DNA from: Thermomonas brevis | Lineage (GTDB): Bacteria > Pseudomonadota > Gammaproteobacteria > Xanthomonadales > Xanthomonadaceae | Direction of reading: 5' to 3' | Length of the DNA stretch: 64,000 nucleotides | NCBI RefSeq assembly: GCF_014395425.1 | Contig: NZ_CP060711.1 | Location: 1,674,001 to 1,738,000 of the forward strand | Part shown: positions 57,341 through 64,000 of the stretch, in pieces | How positions within the stretch are numbered: the first letter of the stretch is position 1 | Layout of the letters: every line of letters begins with the position of its first letter | The notes under the pieces: model-generated | Told to the model about the DNA's origin: nothing | The model's input: only the letters and a program-made list of their open reading frames with translations | Database searches by the model: none | Program-made: the position numbers and the translations under genes

Positions 57341-58597
57341 TCAGCGCGTAACGCGCGCGCCCTTCAGATGCGCGGCGCCATCGACCACGTCGGTCCACAC
57401 CAGCCACGCGCCGCCGGCATCGACGGCCAGCTTCGGATAGCCGCTGGCCATGCCGCGCGCGCCCAGCGTCGCCACTTCGAGCTGCTGCAGTTTCTTCGAC
57501 AGGTCGGGCGCATAACGGGCCAGCATCAGCGTCTGTCCCTGCGGGCGTTCGCGCAGCCACGCCACCCATACCTGCCGCGCGTCGATGCCGACCGCGGCGC
57601 GGCCCAGCACCTGTTCGCCTTCCTCCACCGCGACCGGCGCGGCGAAGCTGTCGCCGGCGTCCGCGCTGCGGGCGAGGCGCAGCGCCGGCTTGCCGCCGGC
57701 CTCGCTGTACCAGAGCACCACCGCGGCGTTGCCGGCCGCGGCCAGGGCCGGGCCGGCGACCGGGCAGCTGTCCACCTTCCAGCCATCGGCGTGGACGGTC
57801 TTCGGCGCGCGCCATACGCCGTTCTCCAGGCGCGCCACCGCGACGTCGCGGATCTCGTCGTCGCTGCGGTCGCGGTAGGCGAGCAGCGGGCCGCGCGTGG
57901 TCATCGCCACCGCGGTCTGGCAGCAGTCGCAGACGCGCGCATCGACCACCGCGTCGGCGCCGCGCTGCAGGCTCATATCGAAGCGGTTGGCGCGAAGCTG
58001 CATCGCGCCGGCGGCGTGGTGGCCGTGGCTTTCGTCCTCGCCGCCGCCCTGCGCGCGGCCGTCCAGCCAGGCGATGCCGAGCGCGTCCGCGCCGTCCGGC
58101 CACAGCGACGCGAAGCCGTGCTCGGCCTCGATGCCGTCGCCGTTCACGCGGGTGATCTGTTCCCAGCGCATGCCGCCGTCGCGCGAGCGCGCCAGCACCA
58201 CGTCGTAGCCGGCCGCGTCGTCCGGCTGCGCCTGCAGCCACTGCACCCACATCGCGCCGTCCGGGGTGGCCAGCAGGTGCGGCGTGTCGGCGGCGTTGGC
58301 GACCAGTGCGTTGCCCACGGCAATCGTGCGCGGCTGGCTCTGCCAGCCGGTCTCGTCGGTATAGGACGCGAACTGCAACGCGTTGCGGCGGCCCTCGCGG
58401 CGGTTGATCCAGCCCAGCAGCACGCGTCCGCCCGGCGCGGTCGCCAGGTCCGGCGCGACCGACCCAGCTTCGGCAGGCAGCACCCAGGTCTGCACCGCGT
58501 AGTCGCCGTTGGCGGGTTTGGGCGGTTGGGCGTCGCGCTTGCAGCCGGTAAGGGCGGACAGGGCGAGGACGAGAGCGAATGCGGCGCGTGTGTTCAT
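57341..58597 (-). CDS. Sialidase-like beta-propeller lipoprotein
   Basis: A 418-residue lipoprotein: signal peptide with lipobox (LSALTGC), then repeated Asp-box-like strands (SRDGGMRWEQI, SADAGDSFAAP) of a six-bladed BNR/sialidase propeller. A cysteine cluster CDCCQTAVAMT lies near residue 215, with SCPVAGPAL ~50 residues later; both appear conserved in the family and may bind a metal or form disulfides. No sialidase catalytic triad can be assigned, so enzyme activity is doubtful. TATCCT lies six bases before the ATG. Confidence 0.8.
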   Translation of the reverse strand: MNTRAAFALVLALSALTGCKRDAQPPKPANGDYAVQTWVLPAEAGSVAPDLATAPGGRVLLGWINRREGRRNALQFASYTDETGWQSQPRTIAVGNALVANAADTPHLLATPDGAMWVQWLQAQPDDAAGYDVVLARSRDGGMRWEQITRVNGDGIEAEHGFASLWPDGADALGIAWLDGRAQGGGEDESHGHHAAGAMQLRANRFDMSLQRGADAVVDARVCDCCQTAVAMTTRGPLLAYRDRSDDEIRDVAVARLENGVWRAPKTVHADGWKVDSCPVAGPALAAAGNAAVVLWYSEAGGKPALRLARSADAGDSFAAPVAVEEGEQVLGRAAVGIDARQVWVAWLRERPQGQTLMLARYAPDLSKKLQQLEVATLGARGMASGYPKLAVDAGGAWLVWTDVVDGAAHLKGARVTR

Positions 58598-58603
58598 GCG
58601 GGA

Positions 58604-58609
58604 AGGATA
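58604..58609 (-). promoter_or_regulatory. -10 box TATCCT, sialidase-like lipoprotein (leaderless type)
   Basis: TATCCT, six bases, then the ATG at 58597. Confidence 0.4.
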
Positions 58610-58649
58610 CGCCTGCGCTTCGACCGAAGCGGCTTGGGCGGCTTCGTGT

Positions 58650-58802
58650 CGTCATTCCCGCGTAAGCGGGCCGCTTCCGACAGACGAATGTCTGTCCCGT
58701 CCAGTGACGTTTGTGCGGCTTCGCGAGGTGCGGCAAAGGTCAAAGACGCTGGATACGCAGACGCGCGGCCTGCGAAAGATGCCCGCTTTCGCGGGAATGA
58801 CG
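58650..58802. repeat. Longest family A composite repeat
   Basis: Outer arms CGTCATTCCCGCG and CGCGGGAATGACG face each other over 153 bp. Inside: the palindrome GACAGAC-GAAT-GTCTGTC (58679-58696) shared with the 38688 copy, and a segment at about 58747-58790 shared, inverted, with the 50816 copy. It fills most of the 214-bp gap before the mnmG 3' end. Confidence 0.85.
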
Positions 58803-58811
58803 AACAACGGG

Positions 58812-60701
58812 TCAGGCCGCGCGTTCGCGTCTTGCGCGTTCCAGGTGCACCAGCAGCAGCGAGATCGCCGCCGGGGTGACGCCGGGGATGCGCTGCGCCT
58901 GGCCCACGGTCTGCGGACGCACGCGCTGGAGCTTCTGCAGCACTTCGGCGGACAGGCCGCGCACGCCGGCGTAGTCGAACGCGTCGGGGATCGCGGTGGA
59001 TTCGTTGCGGCGTTGCCGCGCGATCTCCTCGCGCTGGCGGTCGAGGTAGCCGGCGTACTTGGTTTCGATCTCCACCTGCTCGGCGACTTTCGCGTCCTCG
59101 ACGGCGGGGCCGAGTTCCGGCACGCGCATCAGCGCGGCATAGTCCAGTTCGGGGCGGCGCAGCAGGTCGAGCGCATTGTTCTCGCGGCTGACCTCGATGT
59201 TCAGATGCTGCGCCAATGCCGCGCCCAGCGCGTTGTTAGGCGCGGCCCACAGCGCGGACAGGCGCGTGGTTTCGGCGGCCACCGCGTCGCGCTTGCGATT
59301 GAAGCGCGCCCAACGCGCGTCATCGACCAATCCCAGTTCACGGCCCACCGGCGTGAGGCGCGCATCGGCGTTGTCCTCGCGCAGTTGCAGCCGGTATTCG
59401 GCGCGCGACGTGAACATGCGATAGGGCTCGGACGTGCCGTGGGTGATCAGGTCGTCGACCAGCACGCCCAGGTAGGCCTCGTCGCGGCGCAGGCTCCACG
59501 CGTCCTGCTGGCGTACGAAGCGCGCGGCGTTGACGCCGGCCAGCAGGCCCTGCGCGGCGGCTTCTTCGTAGCCGGTGGTGCCGTTGATCTGGCCGGCGAA
59601 GAACAGGCCGGCCACCGCCTTGGTTTCCAGCGACGCCTTCAGGCCGCGCGGATCGAAGAAGTCGTATTCGATGGCGTAGCCGGGGCGGGTGATGTGCGCG
59701 TTCTCGAAGCCGGCGATGCTGCGCACCAGTTCCAGCTGCACGTCGAACGGCAGCGAGGTGCTGATGCCGTTCGGGTAGATCTCGCTGACGGTCAGCCCTT
59801 CCGGCTCGACGAAGATCTGGTGGCTGGCCTTCTCGGCGAAGCGCACCACCTTGTCCTCGATGCTCGGACAGTAGCGCGGGCCGATGCCTTCGATCTGGCC
59901 GGAATACAGCGGGCTGCGGTGCAGCGCGTCGCGGATGAGCTGATGCGTGCGCTCGCTGGTCTGGGTGATCCAGCAGCTCACCTGCGCCGGCTGGTCTTTG
60001 TTGCTGCCCATGAACGACATCACCGGACGCGGATCGTCGCCGGGCTGTTCCTGCATTACCGAATAATCCAGCGTGCGGCCGTCGATGCGCGGCGGCGTGC
60101 CGGTCTTCAGCCGGTCCACCACGAAGCGGCCGTCGCGCAGCTTGTGCGCCAGCGCGGTCGAAGGCGGATCGCCCATGCGGCCCGCCGCGTACTGGGTTTC
60201 GCCGATGTGGATTTTTCCGGCGAGGAACGTCCCTGCCGTGAGAACGACCGCCGGCGCGTGGAAGCGCAGGCCGGTATTGGTGATCGCGCCGCGCACCGCG
60301 TCATGTTCGATGACCAGATCGTCGACGGCGGCCTGGAATACGGTCAGGTTGTCCTGCGTCTCCACCGCGCGGCGGACGAAGGCGCGGTACAGCGCGCGGT
60401 CCGCCTGGCAGCGCGTGGCGCGCACCGCCGGGCCCTTCGACGCGTTGAGCGTGCGCCACTGGATGCCGGCGGCGTCGGCGGCCTTCGCCATGATCCCGCC
60501 CAGTGCGTCGATCTCCTTGACCAGATGGCCCTTGCCGATGCCGCCGATGGCCGGGTTGCAGCTCATCGCGCCGACGGTGTCGATGCTGTGGGTCAGCAGC
60601 AGCGTACGCGCGCCGGCGCGGGCGGACGCCAGCGCGGCCTCGGTGCCGGCGTGGCCGCCGCCGATCACGATCACGTCGAAGCTGTAGAAGGACTCGCTCA
60701 T
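58812..60701 (-). CDS. mnmG: tRNA uridine 5-carboxymethylaminomethyl modification enzyme
   Basis: A 629-residue FAD enzyme (GidA) that, with MnmE, installs cmnm5 on U34 of several tRNAs. FAD motif [14 protein letters not shown] at the start, then [48 protein letters not shown], and [17 protein letters not shown]. The C-terminal helical domain ends [13 protein letters not shown]. Length is typical. GATAAT lies six bases before the ATG. The upstream 520-bp region carries candidate small RNA elements on the other strand. Confidence 0.97.
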   Translation of the reverse strand: MSESFYSFDVIVIGGGHAGTEAALASARAGARTLLLTHSIDTVGAMSCNPAIGGIGKGHLVKEIDALGGIMAKAADAAGIQWRTLNASKGPAVRATRCQADRALYRAFVRRAVETQDNLTVFQAAVDDLVIEHDAVRGAITNTGLRFHAPAVVLTAGTFLAGKIHIGETQYAAGRMGDPPSTALAHKLRDGRFVVDRLKTGTPPRIDGRTLDYSVMQEQPGDDPRPVMSFMGSNKDQPAQVSCWITQTSERTHQLIRDALHRSPLYSGQIEGIGPRYCPSIEDKVVRFAEKASHQIFVEPEGLTVSEIYPNGISTSLPFDVQLELVRSIAGFENAHITRPGYAIEYDFFDPRGLKASLETKAVAGLFFAGQINGTTGYEEAAAQGLLAGVNAARFVRQQDAWSLRRDEAYLGVLVDDLITHGTSEPYRMFTSRAEYRLQLREDNADARLTPVGRELGLVDDARWARFNRKRDAVAAETTRLSALWAAPNNALGAALAQHLNIEVSRENNALDLLRRPELDYAALMRVPELGPAVEDAKVAEQVEIETKYAGYLDRQREEIARQRRNESTAIPDAFDYAGVRGLSAEVLQKLQRVRPQTVGQAQRIPGVTPAAISLLLVHLERARRERAA

Positions 60702-60707
60702 CGGGGA

Positions 60708-60713
60708 ATTATC
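60708..60713 (-). promoter_or_regulatory. -10 box GATAAT, mnmG (leaderless type)
   Basis: GATAAT, six bases, then the ATG at 60701. Confidence 0.45.
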
Positions 60714-60766
60714 GCGCGTCGGGCGAAGCGCCCGCGTTTCGGCGCGATCCGGACGGCGCGCAAGGT

Positions 60767-60783
60767 TGGCACGCTTCCTGCTT
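60767..60783 (+). promoter_or_regulatory. Sigma-54 promoter
   Basis: TGGCACG, four bases, CTGCTT: the -24 GG and -12 GC are correctly spaced, and 10 of the 11 fixed positions of TGGCACG-N4-TTGC match (C for the first T). It points away from mnmG and toward the terminator at 60871-60907. Transcription should start near 60793. Confidence 0.6.
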
Positions 60784-60792
60784 TGTACCTGG

Positions 60793-60907
60793 CAGCACTC
60801 GGCGTGGCACGCCAGCAGGCGATGGTCGGACTGAACAGGGGCCGATCTTGCGTGCGTCGGGGAAGCTCGGGGGCCGGGTGTCGGGGGACATCCGGCCCTC
60901 TTTTTTC
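60793..60907 (+). ncRNA. Candidate sigma-54-dependent small RNA
   Basis: About 115 bases between the predicted sigma-54 start and a strong intrinsic terminator. Near its 5' end GGCGT-GGC-ACGCC (60801-60813) can fold. No open frame with a ribosome site is visible on this strand. The 520-bp gap between mnmG and the downstream lyase gene has no protein gene to explain these signals. Confidence 0.5.
60871..60907 (+). terminator. Strong intrinsic terminator
   Basis: A 12-bp stem (GGGCCGGGTGTC with GACATCCGGCCC, one G-T pair) with a GGGG loop, followed by TCTTTTTTCG. It is the best terminator in the window. Confidence 0.85.
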
Positions 60908-60970
60908 GTCTTCGATCCGGCTGCGCGCCTTGGCTGCCGCGGCTTGCGCGGCGCGCGCATGCGTCTTGCG

Positions 60971-61047
60971 CGGAAGCGAGAAGCGCCGGTGCCCGCAGGA
61001 CGAGACGGAACAGGGGGGATCCGGAGAATCCCGCCAGGCACCGGCGC
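60971..61047 (+). other. GGA-rich structured intergenic element
   Basis: An 11-bp inverted repeat (60983-60993 with 61037-61047) encloses a GGGAT/ATCCC hairpin. Five GGA triplets lie in 60971-61025, two of them in hairpin loops (CGC-GGAA-GCG and GGGAT-CCGGAGA-ATCCC). This is the form of CsrA/RsmA binding sites. No promoter or terminator of its own is clear. The rest of the gap to 61209 shows nothing I can name. Confidence 0.35.
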
Positions 61048-61209
61048 GGCTAGAGTAGCGCGATCCGGCGCGAAGTGACGCCCTCGGTCAACCTCGCGAC
61101 AATCCGCGGTTCAGCCTGTGAACGGCATCACGCTTTCGCGCGGCGTTGCGAAAATCCGCATGTAAATCCGCACCTTGCGGCGCGTTCCGGACCGATCCGC
61201 GGCATGCGC

Positions 61210-61215
61210 TAGCAT
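61210..61215 (+). promoter_or_regulatory. -10 box TAGCAT, PLP-dependent lyase (leaderless type)
   Basis: TAGCAT, six bases, then the ATG at 61222. Confidence 0.4.
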
Positions 61216-61221
61216 GCGGCG

Positions 61222-62199
61222 ATGACGACTCCCGATCTTCCCGCGCCGCGCTTCGACGACGTCCTCGCCGCCGCCGCGCGCATCGCCCCGCACGCGCACG
61301 CCACGCCGGTGCTGCATTCGCGCGCGCTCGACGCCGAAGCCGGCGCGGCGCTGCGCTTCAAGGCCGAGCACCTGCAGCGCATCGGCGCGTTCAAGTTCCG
61401 CGGCGCGTGCAACGCGGTGTTCGCGCTGGCCGACGCGCAGGCCGCGCGCGGCGTGGTCACGCATTCCTCCGGCAACCACGGCGCGGCGCTGGCGCTGGCG
61501 GCGCAGCTGCGCGGCATTCCCTGCCACGTGGTGGTGCCGGAAGGCGCGGTGCGGGCGAAGCTCGCCGCCATCGAACACTACGGCGCGCAGCTGCACCACT
61601 GCGCGCCGACGATCCGGGCGCGCGAAGAGACCTGCGCGCAGGTGCAGGCCGACACCGGCGGCACCGTCGTGCATCCGTACACCGATCCGCGGGTGATCGC
61701 CGGCCAGGGCACCGCCGCGCTGGAGCTGCTGACCGCGCAGCCCGATCTCGACGCGCTGGTGGTGCCGCTGGGCGGCGGCGGGCTGGCGGCCGGCACGGCG
61801 CTGGCGATGCGCGCGCTGGCGCCGGGCTGCGACCTGTTCCTGGCCGAACCCGAAGGTGCGGCCGACGGCGCGCGCTCGTTCGCGCGCGGCGCGCTGGATC
61901 ACGATTTCGTGCCCGACACCGTCTGCGACGGCCTGCGCGGCACCCTCGGTGCGATCAACTTCGAACTGCTGCGCGCGGCCGACGCGCGGGTGCTGACGGT
62001 GGACGACGCGCGCATCGTCGCCGCGATGCGCCTGCTGTGGACGCGCACCAAGCAGCTGGTGGAGCCGTCGTCCGCCGTCGCGCTGGCGGCGGTGCTGGCG
62101 CAGCGCGAACGGTTCGCCGGACGCAGGGTCGGCATCGTGCTGTCCGGCGGCAACGTGGATCTGGACGCCCTGCCGGCGCTGCTGGCCCTCGCGGCCTGA
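61222..62199 (+). CDS. PLP-dependent serine/threonine dehydratase or serine racemase-like enzyme
   Basis: A 325-residue fold-type II PLP enzyme. The PLP lysine is Lys58 in GAFKFRGA. SSGNHG (82-87) holds the substrate carboxylate, and PLGGGGLAAG binds the phosphate. VLSGGNVDLDALP near the end is typical. There is no C-terminal regulatory (ACT-like) domain, so it is the short, non-allosteric form: threonine/serine dehydratase, serine racemase or hydroxyaspartate lyase. Which reaction it performs cannot be decided from these motifs. Convergent with the kinase gene three bases on. Confidence 0.88.
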   Translation: MTTPDLPAPRFDDVLAAAARIAPHAHATPVLHSRALDAEAGAALRFKAEHLQRIGAFKFRGACNAVFALADAQAARGVVTHSSGNHGAALALAAQLRGIPCHVVVPEGAVRAKLAAIEHYGAQLHHCAPTIRAREETCAQVQADTGGTVVHPYTDPRVIAGQGTAALELLTAQPDLDALVVPLGGGGLAAGTALAMRALAPGCDLFLAEPEGAADGARSFARGALDHDFVPDTVCDGLRGTLGAINFELLRAADARVLTVDDARIVAAMRLLWTRTKQLVEPSSAVALAAVLAQRERFAGRRVGIVLSGGNVDLDALPALLALAA

Positions 62200-62202
62200 G
62201 CG

Positions 62203-63360
62203 TCAGTCCAGCGCCAGCGGCGCGGCCTGCGTGCGCGTTCCGTCCGGCGTGGCGGCGGCGGGCTGGCGCGGGATCCACAGCGTGAACACCACCTCGCCGT
62301 CCACGTTCGCCGCGCCGACCTCGCCGCCGTGCGCGCGCACGAACTGGTCGACGATGTAGAGCCCCAGCCCCAGCCCGCTGCTGGCGTGGAAGCTGCTCTT
62401 GAACGGCTCGAACAGGCGCGGCAGCAGCGCGTCGTCGATGCGGCCGCGGTTGCGCACCCGCACCCGCAACCGGTCGGCATCGCCGCCGTCCAGGTGCACC
62501 GACACCCGCGCGTCGTCGGCATGGCGCACCGCGTTGCCCACCAGGTTGGACAGCACCTGGGTCATGCGGTCGGCGTCGAAGCGGCCACACAGCGCGCCTT
62601 CGCGCACCACCTCCACCGCCACCCCGGGCGCGGACTGGCGGAACTCCTCCACGACCTCCTCGGCCACCGCGCGCAGGTCGCCCTCCTGCGGTTCGAGCCG
62701 CAGCACGCCGGAGCGGATCTTCGAGAAGTCCAGCAGCTGCGCGATCATCCGCGCCATGCGGTGGGCGCTGTCGAGGATGCGCCCGGCGATGCGGCCGCGG
62801 TCGGCCTCCGGCGGCATCAGGTCCAGCGATTCGGCGCACAGGCTGATCACCGACAGCGGCGTGCGCAGGTCGTGGGTCATCACCGCGATCATGGTTTCGT
62901 TGAGCGCCAGCGCGCGCGCCAGGCGCTCGTTGCTCTGCCGCATCAGCTCGCGCTGCCGGGCCATCTCCACGAACACCCGCACCTTGCTGAGGATGACGTG
63001 CGGCTCCACCGGCTTGTACAGGAAGTCCACCGCGCCGCTGTCGTAGCCCTGGAACATCCGGTGCGGATCGCGCGGCGAGGCGGTGAGGAAGATGATCGGC
63101 ACCTCGCGGGTGCGGTTGGAGCCGCGCATCAGTTCGGCCAGGTCGAAGCCGTTCATCTCCGGCATGTTGACGTCCAGCAGCGCCACCGCGATGGAATGCG
63201 TCAGCAGCAGCTCCAGCGCCTGCGCGCCGGAGCCGGCGGTCAGCACCGACAGGCCCTCGCCCTCCAGGATGGCGCGCATCGCCAGCAGGTTCTGCGGCAC
63301 GTCGTCGACGATCAGCACGTTGGCCTGCGGCAGCGTCGATTCCGCCTGCGTAAGATTCAT
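62203..63360 (-). CDS. Receiver-histidine kinase hybrid
   Basis: A 385-residue cytoplasmic protein with the receiver domain first (VLIVDDVPQN; phospho-acceptor Asp63 in LLDVNMPEMNG; Thr93 and Lys116). A short coiled linker leads to a HisKA domain with His163 in MTHDLRTPLS, and a HATPase domain with LVGNAVRHADD (N box) and GLGLGLYIV (G box). No sensor or membrane segment: the receiver probably controls the kinase. It overlaps the cheB-like gene upstream by four bases, so it belongs to a signalling operon with CheB and the probable CheR. Confidence 0.92.
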   Translation of the reverse strand: MNLTQAESTLPQANVLIVDDVPQNLLAMRAILEGEGLSVLTAGSGAQALELLLTHSIAVALLDVNMPEMNGFDLAELMRGSNRTREVPIIFLTASPRDPHRMFQGYDSGAVDFLYKPVEPHVILSKVRVFVEMARQRELMRQSNERLARALALNETMIAVMTHDLRTPLSVISLCAESLDLMPPEADRGRIAGRILDSAHRMARMIAQLLDFSKIRSGVLRLEPQEGDLRAVAEEVVEEFRQSAPGVAVEVVREGALCGRFDADRMTQVLSNLVGNAVRHADDARVSVHLDGGDADRLRVRVRNRGRIDDALLPRLFEPFKSSFHASSGLGLGLYIVDQFVRAHGGEVGAANVDGEVVFTLWIPRQPAAATPDGTRTQAAPLALD

Positions 63361-63935
63361 CGGCACACCCCTGACAGTTGCTGGATCATCTGGCGCAGCG
63401 TGAGCACGGCGTCCGCGCCGGCGCTTTCCAGCGCCGCGGCCGGCATCACCGGCATCTCCGCCTCGTCGGGATCCTGGACCCACACCCTGCCGCCCGCATG
63501 GCGGACGGCGACCGCTCCCCGCGCGCCGTCGGCGCTGGCGCCGGTCAGCACGATCGCCAGCAGCTCGTGGCGCCAGACGTGCGCGGCGGATTCGAACAGC
63601 ACGTCGATCGACGGCATCGAATACAGCTGCGGCGCGTCCACCGACAGCGCGACGTGTCCGGCGTCCTCCACCATCAGGTGGTAGTCCGGCGGCGCCAGCA
63701 GCACCTGCCCGGGCGCGATGGGCTGCTTGTCCTCGGCTTCCGCTACCGGCAGCGCGGCGGCGCTCGCCATCAGCTCCGCCAGCAGGCTGGGGCGCTCGCG
63801 CGGCAGGTGGATCACCACCAGCACCGCACACGGCAGACTGGCCGGCAGGCCGGCGAGCAGGGTGCGCACCGCCACCACGCCGCCGGCGGACGCGCCGATC
63901 ACGATGGCCCTGGGCGGCGGCTGCAACAGGGTCAT
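63357..63935 (-). CDS. CheB-type methylesterase without receiver domain
   Basis: A 192-residue protein equal to the catalytic domain of CheB. The triad is visible: Ser16 in GASAGG, His43 in VIHLP, Asp136 in ASADGARG. The N-terminal receiver of chemotaxis CheB is missing. Such stand-alone domains occur with CheR and sensor kinases in alternative signalling systems, where glutamyl methylation may set kinase output. Four-base overlaps with the genes on both sides show one operon: cheR-like, cheB-like, receiver-kinase. Confidence 0.9.
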   Translation of the reverse strand: MTLLQPPPRAIVIGASAGGVVAVRTLLAGLPASLPCAVLVVIHLPRERPSLLAELMASAAALPVAEAEDKQPIAPGQVLLAPPDYHLMVEDAGHVALSVDAPQLYSMPSIDVLFESAAHVWRHELLAIVLTGASADGARGAVAVRHAGGRVWVQDPDEAEMPVMPAAALESAGADAVLTLRQMIQQLSGVCR

Positions 63936-64000
63936 GCCCGCTTCCGGAACAGTTTCTGGGCGGCGACCAGCGGCTCGAACGCGTCGGCGTTCGCGCCGAA
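63932..64000 (-). CDS. C-terminal end of a probable CheR-type methyltransferase
   Basis: Only the last 22 codons are in the window, ending EPLVAAQKLFRKRA and TGA overlapping the CheB start (ATGA). The LF/YRKR-type ending and the position just before a CheB domain suggest CheR, a SAM-dependent glutamate methyltransferase. The fragment alone cannot prove it. Confidence 0.45.
   Translation of the reverse strand, partial: FGANADAFEPLVAAQKLFRKRA

Noticed and set aside
60805..60819. Second sigma-54-like site (TGGCACG...)
   Set aside because: The -24 part matches but the -12 GC is not at the right distance.
60709..61041. 110-codon minus-strand frame in the mnmG upstream region
   Set aside because: Arg/Pro-rich, no ribosome site, crosses the terminator and the inverted repeat.

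Overview
The window is a 64 kb piece of core chromosome from a very G+C-rich gammaproteobacterium. The gene set and gene order (dprA-smg-topA next to a LysM gene, divergent def-fmt-rsmB, tatABC, a glyQ/glyS pair, tamA-tamB, a large PlsB, CPA2-type Kef) suggest a Xanthomonadaceae/Lysobacteraceae member of the Lysobacter-Luteimonas-Thermomonas kind. This placement is inference from gene content and composition. I see no tRNA, rRNA, CRISPR array, insertion sequence or prophage.

Layout. 1-18.1 kb: end of an ankyrin-repeat gene, a Kef-type antiporter, two DUF4124 proteins and gltD-gltB, then tsaC, a zinc-ribbon protein, a VOC protein, topA, smg, dprA and a LysM protein, nearly all on the minus strand. 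18.2-23.7 kb: def-fmt-rsmB, then a GT39-type glycosyltransferase overlapping a Stealth-family phosphotransferase. 23.7-30.4 kb: galE, an LpxL-like acyltransferase and tdk (minus), then rep, a HAD-type lipoprotein and a second lipoprotein (plus). 30.5-37.5 kb: a GAF-GAF-GGDEF-EAL protein, plsB and cfa. 37.5-43 kb: a YdcH-like protein, ttcA, rdgC, a YgjP-like metallopeptidase, an alpha/beta hydrolase and hemH. 43-51 kb: a SYLF protein, tatABC, a membrane protein, a glutamine amidotransferase, and glyQ-GST-glyS. 51-61 kb: tamA-tamB, a Pyr_excise protein, a sialidase-like lipoprotein and mnmG. 61-64 kb: a PLP-dependent lyase, a receiver-histidine kinase hybrid, CheB and the end of a probable CheR.

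Themes. Many genes serve the cell envelope (PlsB, Cfa, LpxL-like, GT39, Stealth, GalE, TamAB, Tat, LysM). Others serve translation and tRNA modification (Def, Fmt, RsmB, TsaC, TtcA, MnmG, GlyQS) and DNA maintenance (TopA, DprA, Rep, RdgC). GltBD provides ammonia assimilation.

What stands out lies mostly between genes. (1) A -10-like hexamer six or seven bases before the start codon recurs at about fifteen genes on both strands, which predicts widespread leaderless mRNAs. (2) A near-consensus sigma-54 promoter and a strong intrinsic terminator at 60767-60907 bracket a candidate small RNA. (3) The gltB leader carries three half-sites that can form two mutually exclusive hairpins. (4) A second candidate small RNA or attenuator lies at 29283-29386. 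(5) glyS contains a roughly 50% G+C in-frame patch. (6) Two families of dispersed repeats occupy the intergenic spaces.
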